This document shows positions 24,626 through 37,689 of a stretch of DNA of 64,000 nucleotides, in pieces. Each line of letters opens with the position of its first letter. Position 1 is the stretch's first letter. The notes under the pieces were generated by a model that was not told where the DNA came from, did not search any database, and was given only the letters and a program-made list of their open reading frames with translations. Source of the stretch: Variovorax sp. EL159 (GTDB taxonomy: Bacteria; Pseudomonadota; Gammaproteobacteria; Burkholderiales; Burkholderiaceae_C); NCBI RefSeq assembly GCF_900100965.1, contig NZ_FMUJ01000001.1, positions 668,272 through 732,271 of the forward strand, in the 5' to 3' direction. The translations under genes and the position numbers were made by a program.

Positions 24626-26122
24626 TCAGGCGGCGGTGGCCTGCCGCACCGCGCGCTCCCAGCGCGCCATCGATTCCTCGGCCTGCGCGCGGCCCATGGT
24701 GGGCATGAAGCGCCGTTCGATCTTCCACAGCTTCGACAGCTGGCGCGCGTCGCTGTACACGCCGGTTGACAGACCAGCCAGGTAAGCGGCGCCGAGCGCG
24801 GTGGTTTCGATCACCTCGGGCCGCACCACGGGAATGCCCAGCAGGTCGGCCTGGAACTGCATCAGCAGGTCATTGACGCTCGCGCCGCCGTCCACGCGCA
24901 GCTCGGCCACCGGCTTGCCGCCGGCGGCCACCGCGTCGCGGCTCATGGCCTGCAGCAAGGCGGCGCTCTGGTAGGCGATGCTTTCGAGCGCGGCGCGTGC
25001 GATGTGCGCGACGGTGGTGCCGCGCGTCAGGCCGGTGATGGTGCCGCGCGCATCCGCATCCCAGTAGGGCGCGCCCAGGCCGGTGAAGGCCGGCACCATC
25101 ATCACGCCGCCCGCGTCGGGCACGCTCTCGGCCAGCGACTGCACTTCGGCGCTGCCCTTGATGGCCTTCAGGCCGTCGCGCAGCCACTGCACCACGGCGC
25201 CGCCGACGAACACGCTGCCTTCCATCGCGTACTGGGGCGTGGTGTCGGTCTGCGCGGCGCTGGTCACGAGCAGGCCGTTCTGCGAAGGCTGGAAGGCGCT
25301 GCCGGTGTGCATCAGCAGGAAGCAGCCGGTGCCGTAGGTGTTCTTGGCCATGCCGGCCTCGAAGCAGGCCTGGCCGAAGAGGGCGCTCTGCTGATCGCCC
25401 GCCACGCCACCGATGGGCAGCGCATGGCCGAGCAATGCGGCGTCGGTGTCGGCGAAGTGCGAGCTCGACGGCTGCACCTTCGGCAGCAGCGCGGCGGGGA
25501 TCTTCAGCGCCGCGAGCAGGTCGGCATCCCATTCGTTGGTGTGCACGTTGAAGAGCATGGTGCGCGAGGCATTGCTCACGTCGGTCACGTGCGCCTTGCC
25601 GCCCGTGAGCTGCCACATGAGCCAGCTGTCGACCGTGCCGAAGGCCAGCTCGCCGCGCTCGGCCTGCGCGCGTGCGCCGGGCACGTTGTCGAGCAGCCAG
25701 CGCAGCTTGGTGCCGGAGAAATACGCGTCGATCACCAGCCCGGTCTTCTCGCGGATGGTGTCGCTCATGCCTTCGTCGCGCAGCTGCGCGCACAGCGGCT
25801 CGGCGCGCCGGTCCTGCCAGACGATGGCGTGGTGGACCGGCTGGCCGGTGGCGCGGTTCCACAGCACGGTGGTCTCGCGCTGGTTGGTGATGCCGATGGC
25901 GTGGATGTCGCTCGGCTTGAGCTTGGCCTTGACCAGCACTTCGCGCGCCGTGGCGAGCTGGCTGCGCCAGATTTCCATCGGGTCGTGCTCGACCCAGCCC
26001 GGCTGCGGATAGATCTGCGTGAGCTCCTTCTGCGCGATGGCGACGATGTGGCCTTCGCGGTCGAACACGATGCTGCGCGAGCTGGAGGTGCCCTGGTCGA
26101 GGGCGAGCAGGTAGGTCGTCAT
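24626..26122 (-). CDS. glpK: Glycerol kinase
   Basis: 498 residues, the normal length. FGGY-kinase signatures are present throughout: [18 protein letters not shown] (phosphate loop), [63 protein letters not shown] and [19 protein letters not shown]. It phosphorylates glycerol to sn-glycerol 3-phosphate with ATP in the cytoplasm. The gene is 35 bp downstream of glpR on the minus strand, so the two form an operon divergent from glpD and the glycerol importer. All parts of the pathway from uptake to dihydroxyacetone phosphate are therefore encoded here. Confidence 0.96.
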   Translation of the reverse strand: MTTYLLALDQGTSSSRSIVFDREGHIVAIAQKELTQIYPQPGWVEHDPMEIWRSQLATAREVLVKAKLKPSDIHAIGITNQRETTVLWNRATGQPVHHAIVWQDRRAEPLCAQLRDEGMSDTIREKTGLVIDAYFSGTKLRWLLDNVPGARAQAERGELAFGTVDSWLMWQLTGGKAHVTDVSNASRTMLFNVHTNEWDADLLAALKIPAALLPKVQPSSSHFADTDAALLGHALPIGGVAGDQQSALFGQACFEAGMAKNTYGTGCFLLMHTGSAFQPSQNGLLVTSAAQTDTTPQYAMEGSVFVGGAVVQWLRDGLKAIKGSAEVQSLAESVPDAGGVMMVPAFTGLGAPYWDADARGTITGLTRGTTVAHIARAALESIAYQSAALLQAMSRDAVAAGGKPVAELRVDGGASVNDLLMQFQADLLGIPVVRPEVIETTALGAAYLAGLSTGVYSDARQLSKLWKIERRFMPTMGRAQAEESMARWERAVRQATAA

Positions 26123-26157
26123 TCGGTCGTCGTTCTTTCTTGCGGGTCGGCTTGTCG

Positions 26158-26928
26158 TCAGTTGTCGCGTGCGATCTCGAGCCGCACCTGCGCGTCCTGC
26201 AGCAGCTGGGCAAAAGGCGCCGGCGGCTCCGCGTCGGTGAACAGGCGGTCGATCTGCGACAGCGTGCCCAGCTGGATCATCGCGGGCCGGTTGAATTTGC
26301 TCGCGTCCGCCGCGAGCCACACCTCGCGTGCCTGCGCAATGATGGTCTGCGCGACCTTCACCTCGCGCAGGTCGAAGTCGCGCAGCGAGCCGTCGGCCTC
26401 GATGCTCGAGACGCCGATCAGCGCGATGTCGACCTTGAACTGGCGGATGAAGTCGATGGTGGCCTCGCCCACGATGGCGCGGTCGCGCGGGCGCACCGAG
26501 CCGCCCGCCACGATCACCTCGCACCCGCTGTTGCCGCTCAGGATGGTGGCCACGTTCAGGTTGTTGGTGATCACGCGCAGGCCCGTGTGGCGCAGCAGCG
26601 CCTTGGCGACGGCCTCGGTGGTGGTGCCGATGTTCAGGATCAGCGAGCAGTCGTTGGGCACCAGCTCGGCCACGCGGCGGGCAATGCGCGCCTTGCCTTC
26701 GGCGTGCAGGGTTTCGCGCTGCTGGTAGCCGATGTTCTCGGTGGTCGAGCTGGGCACGCGCACGCCGCCGTGGAAACGCGTGAGCAGCCCTTCGTCGGCC
26801 AGCCGCTGCACGTCGCGGCGCACGGTCTGCAGCGTCACGCCAAGCATGTCGGCAAGCTGCTCGACGGTGACGGACCCGCGCGTGCGCACGGTGTCCAGGA
26901 GGTTGATCTGGCGCGGATTGGAGTTCAC
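26158..26928 (-). CDS. glpR: DeoR-family repressor, GlpR type
   Basis: 256 residues from GTG 26928 ([17 protein letters not shown]). The DeoR helix-turn-helix is plain ([33 protein letters not shown]), followed by the sugar-phosphate-binding domain with [17 protein letters not shown] and [18 protein letters not shown]. GlpR proteins repress glycerol genes and release DNA when glycerol 3-phosphate binds. An ATG at 27006 would add 26 residues that look like promoter DNA, so the GTG was preferred; its ribosome-binding site is weak. It is divergent from glpD with likely operator repeats between, and upstream of glpK. Confidence 0.92.
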   Translation of the reverse strand: MNSNPRQINLLDTVRTRGSVTVEQLADMLGVTLQTVRRDVQRLADEGLLTRFHGGVRVPSSTTENIGYQQRETLHAEGKARIARRVAELVPNDCSLILNIGTTTEAVAKALLRHTGLRVITNNLNVATILSGNSGCEVIVAGGSVRPRDRAIVGEATIDFIRQFKVDIALIGVSSIEADGSLRDFDLREVKVAQTIIAQAREVWLAADASKFNRPAMIQLGTLSQIDRLFTDAEPPAPFAQLLQDAQVRLEIARDN

Positions 26929-26984
26929 AGGGGCGTCGTGGAAGGCAGGAAGACTGTGGGCAAGGGTACAGCGCGTGTCACTGT

Positions 26985-27004
26985 AAAACGAAAGAAAACG
27001 AATC
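26985..27004. promoter_or_regulatory. Candidate GlpR operator repeats
   Basis: Two adjacent 10-base repeats, AAAACGAAAG (26985-26994) and AAAACGAATC (26995-27004), lie between glpR and glpD. Further A-tracts at 27014 and 27026 roughly continue the phasing. DeoR-type GlpR proteins bind TTTCG/CGAAA-containing repeats, so this is the obvious site for repressing both directions. No footprint data are available here. Confidence 0.5.
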
Positions 27005-27049
27005 AACTAAGGGAAAACTCGGAGGAAAATCGCGCTCAAAGGAACCTAA

Positions 27050-28711
27050 ATGAAAAAACTCGAAAATACAATGACCGCCGTCGGTGACGAAAGTCACATT
27101 CCTGCGGACCCTTCTGCGGACCTTATTTCCGTGAGCGATTTCACCACCCAAGCACCCGGCCAGGCCTCCGACTGCGACGTCCTGATCGTCGGCGGCGGCA
27201 TCAACGGCTGCGGCATCGCACGCGACCTCGCGGGCCGCGGCTGGCGCGTGGTGCTGTGCGAGAAGGACGATCTTGCCTCGCACACCTCGTCTTCTTCCAC
27301 CAAGCTGATCCACGGCGGGCTGCGCTACCTCGAGTACTACGAGTTTTCGCTGGTGCGCAAGGCGCTGCAAGAGCGCGAAGTGCTGCTCAAGAGCGCGCCG
27401 CACATCATGTGGCCGCTGCGCTTTGTCATGCCGCACGACCCGTCGATGCGCCCGGCCTGGATGATCCGCATCGGCCTGTTCATGTACGACCACCTGGCCA
27501 GGCGCGAGGTGTTGCCCGGTTCGCGCAGCGTCGACCTGCGCCAGCACGCGGCCGGCACACCGCTCAAGAACCAGTACAAGCGCGGCTTCATCTACTCGGA
27601 CGGCTGGGTCGACGACGCGCGGCTGGTGGTGCTCAACGCGCTCGATGCGCAGTCGCGCGGGGCCGAGATCCTTACCCGCACCCGCTGCATCCACGCGCAA
27701 CGCGGCAGCGACGGCTGGGTCGCCACGCTCGAGGGGCCCGATGGCCGGCGCCGCACCGTGCGCGCCCGCGCCGTGGTCAATGCCGCGGGGCCGTGGGCCG
27801 AATCGTTCCTGCGCGGCGTGGCCCAGTCGGCCAAGGGCGAGGCGCTGGCCACCAAGAGCCTGCGGCTCGTGAAGGGCAGCCACATCGTGGTGCCGCGCCT
27901 GTTCGAGCACGACCACGCCTACATCTTCCAGAACCCCGACAAGCGGATCATCTTCGCCATTCCCTACCAGGACGAGTTCACGCTGATCGGCACCACCGAC
28001 ATCGAACTCACCGGCGACGACCCCGGCGCCGCGCGCATCGCGCAGGAAGAAATCGACTACCTCTGCACCCAGGCCAGCCGCTACTTCGAAAAGCCCATCG
28101 TGCCGGCCGACGTGGTGTGGACCTACTCGGGCGTGCGCCCGCTGCTGGACGACGCATCGGGCGACCCCTCTGCCGTCACGCGCGACTACATGCTGGAGTC
28201 GAACACCACCGCTGCGCCGCTGCTGTCGGTGTGGGGCGGCAAGATCACCACCTTCCGCAAGCTGGCCGAAGACGCGGCCGACGAGGTCGGCAAGATGCTG
28301 GGCCAGTCGTCCGCGCAGCGCCCGGCCTGGACCGACGGCGCCTTCCTCGCGGGTGGCGACCTCTCGGCCTGGATCGGCGCCGCAAAAAGGCCCGACGACG
28401 ATTTCGAGCGCTTCGTGGCCGCCGTGCGCGAAAAGTACACCTGGCTCGCCGCCAGGCTGGCACGCCGGCTGGCGCGTGGCTACGGCGCCCGCGTGGCGCA
28501 ACTGCTCGGCGATGCGCAATCGATGGCCGACATGGGCGCCGAAGTGGCGCCGGGCCTGCACGAGCGCGAACTGCGCTTTCTGCAGGACCACGAATGGGCC
28601 GTGAGCGCGCAAGACGTGCTCTGGCGCCGGTCGAAGCTGGGGCTGCACTACACGCCCCAGGAACGCGAGCAGGTGGCGATCTGGCTGCAGGCTCACGCAA
28701 AGAACACCTGA
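27050..28711 (+). CDS. glpD: Glycerol-3-phosphate dehydrogenase, FAD-dependent
   Basis: 553 residues. An FAD-binding Rossmann motif (DVLIVGGGINGCGIARDLA, about residues 43-61) is followed by the GlpD signature SSSSTKLIHGGLRYLEYYEFSLV. FAIPYQDEFTLIGTTD and YSGVRPLLDD mark the substrate domain, and a C-terminal helical domain closes the protein. It oxidises glycerol 3-phosphate to dihydroxyacetone phosphate and passes electrons to ubiquinone at the inner membrane. The ATG at 27050 has AAAGGA upstream; an in-frame ATG at 27071 lacks a site. The ABC importer genes follow 25 bp later, so glpD leads the whole operon. Confidence 0.96.
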   Translation: MKKLENTMTAVGDESHIPADPSADLISVSDFTTQAPGQASDCDVLIVGGGINGCGIARDLAGRGWRVVLCEKDDLASHTSSSSTKLIHGGLRYLEYYEFSLVRKALQEREVLLKSAPHIMWPLRFVMPHDPSMRPAWMIRIGLFMYDHLARREVLPGSRSVDLRQHAAGTPLKNQYKRGFIYSDGWVDDARLVVLNALDAQSRGAEILTRTRCIHAQRGSDGWVATLEGPDGRRRTVRARAVVNAAGPWAESFLRGVAQSAKGEALATKSLRLVKGSHIVVPRLFEHDHAYIFQNPDKRIIFAIPYQDEFTLIGTTDIELTGDDPGAARIAQEEIDYLCTQASRYFEKPIVPADVVWTYSGVRPLLDDASGDPSAVTRDYMLESNTTAAPLLSVWGGKITTFRKLAEDAADEVGKMLGQSSAQRPAWTDGAFLAGGDLSAWIGAAKRPDDDFERFVAAVREKYTWLAARLARRLARGYGARVAQLLGDAQSMADMGAEVAPGLHERELRFLQDHEWAVSAQDVLWRRSKLGLHYTPQEREQVAIWLQAHAKNT

Positions 28712-28736
28712 TCAAGAAAAGAAGCGAGGGAGGCTC

Positions 28737-29810
<1,074 letters not shown>

Positions 29811-29812
29811 TC

Positions 29813-30883
29813 ATGGCACGCATCGACCTGGACCTGGCCCACGCCTACCGCCCCAACCCCACGCAGGACAGCGACTACGCGCTGCTGCCGCTGCAGATGA
29901 GCTTTCGCGATGGGGGCGCCTATGCCTTGCTCGGCCCTTCGGGCTGCGGCAAGACGACCATGCTCAACATCATCTCGGGCCTGCTGGTGCCTTCGCAGGG
30001 CACGGTGAAGTTCGACGGCCGCGACATGACACGCGCCACGCCGCAAGAACGCAACATCGCGCAGGTGTTCCAGTTCCCGGTGATCTACGACACCATGACC
30101 GTGGCCGAGAACCTCGCGTTTCCGCTGCGCAACCGCAAGGTGCCCGAAGACCAGATCAAGAAGCGCGTGGGCGAGATCGCCGAAATGCTCGACATGAGCG
30201 GCCAGCTCAACCAGCGAGCAGCCGGGCTCGCGGCCGATGCCAAGCAGAAAATCTCGCTCGGGCGCGGGCTGGTGCGCAGCGACGTGTCGGCCGTGCTGTT
30301 CGACGAGCCGCTCACGGTGATCGACCCGCACCTGAAGTGGCAGCTGCGCCGCAAGCTCAAGCAGATCCACCGCGAGCTGAAGCTCACGCTGATCTACGTC
30401 ACGCACGACCAGGTCGAGGCGCTCACCTTCGCCGAAGAAGTGGTGGTCATGACGCGCGGCAAGGCCGTGCAGGTGGGCAGCGCCGAGGCGCTGTTCGAAC
30501 GGCCCGCCCATACCTTCGTCGGCCATTTCATCGGTTCGCCGGGCATGAACTTCCTGTCGGCCAACAGCATGAACGGCGCGCTCGAAGTGGCGGGCACGCC
30601 GCTGGTGCCGACGCGCGACCTGCCGCAAGGGCCGCTGAAGATCGGCATTCGCCCCGAGTACCTGCGCCTGTCGAATGCCGGCGCCGCCGGTGCCGTGCCG
30701 GCGGTGGTCAAGCAGGTGCAGGACGTCGGAACGCACGCGATGCTGAGCGCCGAAGCCGACGGTAGCGTCATCAAGGTGCGGCTGCATTCGGACGAGCGGC
30801 CGCCCGCGGTGGGCGACACGGTGTGGCTGCGCGTGCTGGACACGCACACCTGCTATTACTTCAACGAGGAACTGGTGGCATGA
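29813..30883 (+). CDS. glpT: Glycerol-type ABC importer ATPase 2 (GlpT-like)
   Basis: 356 residues, starting 2 bp after the preceding gene with AAGGAG upstream. Walker A is LGPSGCGKTTMLN. The signature region reads RAAGLAADAKQKISLGRGLVR, so the usual LSGGQ is degenerate. Walker B is AVLFDEPLTVIDP and the H-loop is intact (LIYVTHDQVEALTFAEE). A TOBE domain ends the protein. The neighbouring ATPase has a good signature but a changed H-loop, so each active site of the heterodimer would be built from the intact parts of both. Glycerol import is inferred from the glpD/glpK/glpR context. Confidence 0.85.
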   Translation: MARIDLDLAHAYRPNPTQDSDYALLPLQMSFRDGGAYALLGPSGCGKTTMLNIISGLLVPSQGTVKFDGRDMTRATPQERNIAQVFQFPVIYDTMTVAENLAFPLRNRKVPEDQIKKRVGEIAEMLDMSGQLNQRAAGLAADAKQKISLGRGLVRSDVSAVLFDEPLTVIDPHLKWQLRRKLKQIHRELKLTLIYVTHDQVEALTFAEEVVVMTRGKAVQVGSAEALFERPAHTFVGHFIGSPGMNFLSANSMNGALEVAGTPLVPTRDLPQGPLKIGIRPEYLRLSNAGAAGAVPAVVKQVQDVGTHAMLSAEADGSVIKVRLHSDERPPAVGDTVWLRVLDTHTCYYFNEELVA

Positions 30884-30916
30884 AGCTCGTGTTCACGGCC
30901 AGCACGGCGCATTCGT

Positions 30917-31034
30917 CTTTCTCCCTCCCCTCCCGGGGGAGGGCCGGGGTGGGGGCACGACGGCCTCCAGGCATGCGCAGCGCTACATCGAAGGCCTGCC
31001 CCCATCCCAACCTTCCCCCAGCGGGGGAAGGAGC
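30917..31034. repeat. Palindromic intergenic element, copy 1
   Basis: Between glpT and the first permease. It opens with a C-rich/G-rich hairpin (CTCCCTCCCC against GGGGGAGGG), has an outer inverted repeat (GGGGTGGGGGCA at 30946-30957 against TGCCCCCATCCC), and ends with the hairpin CCTTCCCCC/GGGGGAAGG. A close relative lies at 34905-35044. The downstream hairpin ends in GGAAGGAGCAA, so it also supplies the ribosome-binding site for the permease gene. Confidence 0.75.
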
Positions 31035-31040
31035 AACACC

Positions 31041-31927
<887 letters not shown>

Positions 31928-31931
<4 letters not shown>

Positions 31932-32740
31932 ACGAGAAAAGATTCCACAAGCGCAGCATCTTCCTGGTGCTGTACATCCTGTTCGCGCTGTTGCCCATCT
32001 ACTGGATGATCAACATGAGCTTCAAGACGAACGAGGAAATCCTTTCGCATTTCTCGTTCTTCCCGCAGCACCTGACCTGGGCCAACTACGCGCGCATCTT
32101 CACCGACGAGTCGTGGTACTCGGGCTACATCAACAGCCTGATCTACGTGGCGATCAACACGGTGATCTCGCTCACCGTGGCGCTGCCCGCGGCCTATGCG
32201 TTCTCGCGCTACTCGTTCCTGGGCGACAAGCACGTGTTCTTCTGGCTGCTCACCAACCGCATGACGCCGCCCGCGGTGTTTTTGCTGCCGTTCTTCCAGC
32301 TGTACACCACTGTGGGCCTGATGGACACGCACCTGGGCGTGGCACTGGCGCACCTGCTGTTCAACGTGCCGCTCGCGGTGTGGATTCTCGAAGGCTTCAT
32401 GAGCGGCATTCCGCGCGAGATCGACGAGACGGCGTACATCGACGGCTACTCGTTTCCGCGCTTCTTCGTCACCATCTTCCTGCCGCTCATCAAGGCCGGC
32501 GTGGGCGTGGCGGCGTTCTTCTGCTTCATGTTCAGCTGGGTCGAGCTGCTGCTGGCGCGCACGCTCACCAGCGTGAACGCCAAGCCCATCGTGGCGACCA
32601 TGACGCGCACCGTCAGCGCCTCGGGCATGGACTGGGCCACGCTGGCCGCGGCCGGCGTGCTGACCATCGTGCCGGGTGCCATCGTCATCTGGTTTGTCCG
32701 TCACTACATCGCGAAGGGTTTCGCGATGGGCCGCGTTTAA
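31928..32740 (+). CDS. glpQ: Glycerol-type ABC importer permease 2 (GlpQ-like)
   Basis: 270 residues, MalG/UgpE type, with six predicted spans. The EAA motif is IPREIDETAYIDGYSFPRFFVTIFLPLIKAG (about 158-188). It ends with the FVRHYIAKGFAMGRV tail common to this permease type. The start overlaps the preceding stop. The gene symbol follows the Rhizobium glycerol importer naming (glpSTPQV) and rests on gene order and family, not on measured transport. Confidence 0.92.
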
Positions 32741-32755
32741 GTCAAGGAGCACCGC

Positions 32756-33064
32756 ATGTTCAACTGGATGGTCTGGACCACCCCGGTGGCCGTGTTCTTC
32801 AGCTGCATCGCGCTCATGCTGGTCGGCATGACGGTGTGGGAGATCAAGTCGCCCACCACGATGCGGCGCGGCTGGCTGCCGATCGAAACCACGCGCGGCG
32901 ACCGGCTCTTCATCGGCCTCTTGGCCGCTGCCTACATCAACCTGGCCTTCATCGGGCTGGCCGGCAAGTTCCAGGAGTGGATGAGCCTGGAGGCCGAGCC
33001 CTCGATCTGGATCAGCTTCGTGATTTCGATGGCCGTCCTAGCGCTGGTGATGCGCAAGGGTTGA
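32756..33064 (+). CDS. DUF2160 membrane protein of the glycerol importer operon
   Basis: 102 residues with three hydrophobic segments (TTPVAVFFSCIALMLVGMTVW, FIGLLAAAYINLAFIGLAG and ISFVISMAVLALVMRKG). DUF2160 proteins are found almost only between the second permease and the binding-protein gene of glycerol-type ABC importers, exactly as here. The role is unknown; an accessory membrane subunit is inferred. TCAAGGAGCACCGC gives a good ribosome-binding site. Confidence 0.88.
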   Translation: MFNWMVWTTPVAVFFSCIALMLVGMTVWEIKSPTTMRRGWLPIETTRGDRLFIGLLAAAYINLAFIGLAGKFQEWMSLEAEPSIWISFVISMAVLALVMRKG

Positions 33065-33154
33065 CCCCGCGAGTTTTCGACAAACGTCCGGCTCTCCGCA
33101 TCCCCGGAGCCGCGACAGGACACAACGGGGAGCACCAACCGAGGAGACACAGTC

Positions 33155-34885
<1,731 letters not shown>

Positions 34886-34904
34886 GTAGACAAGGCTCAG
34901 GCCT

Positions 34905-35044
34905 TTCTTTCTCCCTCCCCCTTTGGGGGGAGGGCAGGGGTGGGGGCACGGCGGCGCATCCATTGCCCTCGGTGCTATCGCCGCCGGCTCGGTCAACGCC
35001 GCTTGCCCCCATCCCAACCTTCACCCAAAGGGGGAAGGAGCAAA
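34905..35044. repeat. Palindromic intergenic element, copy 2
   Basis: It has the same architecture as the element at 30917-31034: a CTTTCTCCCTCCCC start, GGGGTGGGGGCACG, a 60-base variable centre, then TGCCCCCATCCCAACCTTC and a closing GGGGGAAGGAGCAA. It lies directly after the glpV stop and before the DUF6065-like gene, and could act as a transcription or mRNA-stability boundary at the operon end. Confidence 0.75.
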
Positions 35045-35083
35045 GACAATGGCGCGGACTCTCTGGCTTTCTTCCGCCGCCTC

Positions 35084-35791
35084 ATGAACATCCAATTCCG
35101 CTGCGACCCCGCGCTGTTCGACCTGCTGCCGCGCCCGGTGCCGGCCAAGGCCGCGTTGCCCGACTGGCTGCGCCGGATGGCGCCCAGGGTGCCTTCGCCG
35201 GTGCACCAGCGCAGCATCCGCACCGTCAAGCAATGCCCGCCGTTCGTCGATGCGATGACGCACGGCTTCATGGTCCTGCTGCCTTGCGATGTGACCGTCG
35301 AGGCGGGGCGCTTCAGCTGGGACTGGCCCTTGCCCGCGCTGTCGGTGCCTGGCCATCCACGCGCGCCGCTGAGCTTTCACGTGCCCGAGCAGATCGCCGG
35401 TTCGCCACTCGCGCATGGCGCGCACTCGGCCATCAAGTTCAACAGCTTCTGGACGGTGGAGATCGACGAGGGCTGGTCGCTCATGGCCGTTCACCCGATC
35501 AACCGCGACGACCTGCCGTTCAGGCTGGTCACGGGGCTGGTCGATGCGGACCGCTTCAATGAGGTCGGCATCAACTTTCCCGCGGTCTGGACCGATCCTG
35601 CATTCAACGGCGTGCTGCCACGGGGCACGCCGGTCGCGCAGTGCTATCCGGTGCCACGCGAGCCGCTGGACCTGTCTTGCGAGCCCATGAGCGCGGCGCA
35701 GGTGCAGGGCTACGAGCAGCTGGCCGGGAAGATCATGGCCGGGCCGGGCGTCTACCGGAAGTCGTTCCGCAGCAAGCGCGGCGCGGGCTGA
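35084..35791 (+). CDS. DUF6065-like protein of unknown function
   Basis: 235 residues from ATG 35084 (NIQFRCDPALFDLLPRPVPA). It has PDWLRRMAPR, VKQCPPFVDAMTHGF and IKFNSFWTVEIDEGWSLMAVHPINR, which I associate with the DUF6065 family; that assignment is from memory. No signal peptide or membrane span is seen. Starts further upstream would read through the palindromic element and were rejected. It is convergent with the TPR gene (17 bp gap). Confidence 0.65.
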   Translation: MNIQFRCDPALFDLLPRPVPAKAALPDWLRRMAPRVPSPVHQRSIRTVKQCPPFVDAMTHGFMVLLPCDVTVEAGRFSWDWPLPALSVPGHPRAPLSFHVPEQIAGSPLAHGAHSAIKFNSFWTVEIDEGWSLMAVHPINRDDLPFRLVTGLVDADRFNEVGINFPAVWTDPAFNGVLPRGTPVAQCYPVPREPLDLSCEPMSAAQVQGYEQLAGKIMAGPGVYRKSFRSKRGAG

Positions 35792-35808
35792 AACTCAGGA
35801 AGCTGCGC

Positions 35809-36540
35809 TCAGGCGGGCGTGCTTCGCAGCGCCGCGCGCAGCTCGTCCAGGTCGAGCCACAGGCGTCCGGTGGGCGCCGTCGAAAGAGCGTGCGCGATGC
35901 GCCCGAAGGTGTTTTCGTGCAAGCGATAGGCACGGCCATAGGCCTGCATCGCTTCGTCCATCCGGCCCGTCTCCTGCAGCACGATGCCCAGATTGACTTC
36001 CACCTCGGCCCGTGGCGGCGAGACGCGCAGCACCTGCCGCAGCGCATCGGCCGCACCGTCGAAGTCGCGCAGGTCCTGCAGCACGAGCGCGAGCTCGAAC
36101 CAGGCCGCGCCATGCGCGGGCGCCAGCGCGGTGGCGCGCCGCAGCGCGTGTGCGGCATCGGCCCATCGGCCAGCGGCCCTGAGCGTTGTGCCCAGTGCGT
36201 GCAGCGCCTGCTCGCGCCCGGGCAGCAGGGCCACGGCGCGCTCGTGATGCTGCAGCGCCAGCGGAATGTCGCCGCTGGCACGCGCCATGTCGCCGGCCAT
36301 CAGCAGCGAAGGGCCGTGGTCCGGCCGCAGCGCGAGGCTTTCGGTGATGGACGCCTGGGCCTGTGCAAGGTCGCCGGCTTCCATCTGAAGGCGGGCCAGC
36401 AACTGAAGCACGGCGGGGTGGGGCGGATGCGTGGCCTTCGCGTGTTCGCACAGCTGTCGCGCACGCGACGCATCGCCTGCGTTCACGAGGCGTATCGCCA
36501 GCTCGATCAGTTGTTCGACGGAAGCGGGTGAAGTGGACAT
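35809..36540 (-). CDS. Tetratricopeptide repeat protein
   Basis: 243 residues made of about five TPR-like helical pairs. Examples are AVLQLLARLQMEAGDLAQAQASI, HGPSLLMAGDMARASGDIPLALQHHERA, ALGTTLRAAGRWADAAHALRRA and VNLGIVLQETGRMDEAMQAYGRA. TPR arrays bind proteins or peptides; no enzymatic domain or signal peptide is present. It is divergent from the DarA-like gene across 78 bp, so the two could share a regulatory region. Confidence 0.85.
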   Translation of the reverse strand: MSTSPASVEQLIELAIRLVNAGDASRARQLCEHAKATHPPHPAVLQLLARLQMEAGDLAQAQASITESLALRPDHGPSLLMAGDMARASGDIPLALQHHERAVALLPGREQALHALGTTLRAAGRWADAAHALRRATALAPAHGAAWFELALVLQDLRDFDGAADALRQVLRVSPPRAEVEVNLGIVLQETGRMDEAMQAYGRAYRLHENTFGRIAHALSTAPTGRLWLDLDELRAALRSTPA

Positions 36541-36618
36541 GGGTGTAAGGGCTGGCCGTCGAATGTAGCGTTTCGTGTCCCGGCCAGCGGGTGTCGACCG
36601 TCTGATTGTTGCGACGCC

Positions 36619-37689
36619 ATGACCAATGGCAGATGCGCTGAAGAGGAGCTTCGCTTACATTCGACGGCCCTCGAAACGCCATCGCACGTGACCTCAAGCT
36701 TTTCCAGCCCTTCAGACCCCGCCGACGGCGCCCCACGCACACCCAAGCGTGTGCTGGTTCTCCACTACTCGCAGTCAGGCCAGCTCGGCAGCGTGGCAGA
36801 GCAGATCGTGGCACCGCTGCGTGCCGACCCGTCGATCCAGGTGCATGAAGAGGTGCTGCGGCCGCTCGATGCGTTCCCGTTTCCCTGGCCCTTCCTGCGC
36901 TTCTTCGACGCCTTTCCGGAAACGGCGCACTTGAAGCCGCCGCCGCTGGCGCCGCTGTCGCTCACGGGCGAGGAAGACTTCGACCTCGTCATCCTGCCGT
37001 ACCAGGTGTGGTTTCTGGCGCCGTCGCAGCCCATCACGGCTTTCCTCAAGCACCCTGTGGCGGCGCGTCTGCTCAAGGGCAAACCCGTAGTGACGGTCAT
37101 CGCCTGTCGCAACATGTGGCTGCTGGCGCACGAAAAACTCAAGGGCATGCTCGACGACGTGGGCGCACGGCTGATCGACAACGTGGTGCTGACCGACCCC
37201 GGCCCCACGCTCGCCACCTTCTTCACCACGCCCGCATGGCTGATCTGGGGCCGCAAGCGCGGCTTCTGGGGCATGCCCGACGCCGGGCTCAGTACCGGAC
37301 AAATCGCCAGTACCGTCCGTTTCGGACGTGCGCTGCGTGATGCACTGCACAACGACCTGGAACGCGGCACGCGGCCGCTGCTGGCCGGCCTGGGCGCGGT
37401 GCAGGCCAATGCGCGCCTGCTCATCAGCGAGAAGGCCGGCACCCGCAGCTTCTACCTGTGGGGCAAGCTGATCATGGCGGCCGGAGGCCCCGGTGCGTGG
37501 CTGCGCAAGCCGCTGCTGCTGCTGTACGTGCTCTTCCTGCTGGCACTGATCGTGACGGTAGTCCCGGTCAGTCTGAGTTTGCAGGCGCTTCTGCGACCTT
37601 TTCTCAGAGGGTGGCTGACTAAAATGACGGCCCAATTCGAGTGCCCGTCGGGCTCCGCCACGGACCGCTCCCACCTCTATGACGACTGA
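36619..37689 (+). CDS. DarA-like dialkylresorcinol-forming enzyme with flavodoxin-like fold
   Basis: 356 residues from ATG 36619 (a GTG at 36688 is a possible later start). From about residue 43 the protein is flavodoxin-like: RVLVLHYSQSGQLGSVAEQIV has the phosphate-loop position, then FPFPWPFLRFFDAFPE, DLVILPYQVWFLAPSQPI and VTVIACRNMWLLAHEKLK. These blocks match DarA of flexirubin/dialkylresorcinol clusters. A hydrophobic C-terminal segment (about 294-318) probably anchors it in the membrane. DarA cyclises and aromatises the product of the DarB ketosynthase, which is encoded next with an 11-bp overlap. First gene of the cluster. Confidence 0.8.
   Translation: MTNGRCAEEELRLHSTALETPSHVTSSFSSPSDPADGAPRTPKRVLVLHYSQSGQLGSVAEQIVAPLRADPSIQVHEEVLRPLDAFPFPWPFLRFFDAFPETAHLKPPPLAPLSLTGEEDFDLVILPYQVWFLAPSQPITAFLKHPVAARLLKGKPVVTVIACRNMWLLAHEKLKGMLDDVGARLIDNVVLTDPGPTLATFFTTPAWLIWGRKRGFWGMPDAGLSTGQIASTVRFGRALRDALHNDLERGTRPLLAGLGAVQANARLLISEKAGTRSFYLWGKLIMAAGGPGAWLRKPLLLLYVLFLLALIVTVVPVSLSLQALLRPFLRGWLTKMTAQFECPSGSATDRSHLYDD

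Noticed and set aside
26929..27006. A 26-residue N-terminal extension of GlpR from an upstream ATG
   Set aside because: It runs through the AT-rich operator and promoter-like region; GlpR homologues begin near the GTG-encoded NSNPRQ segment.
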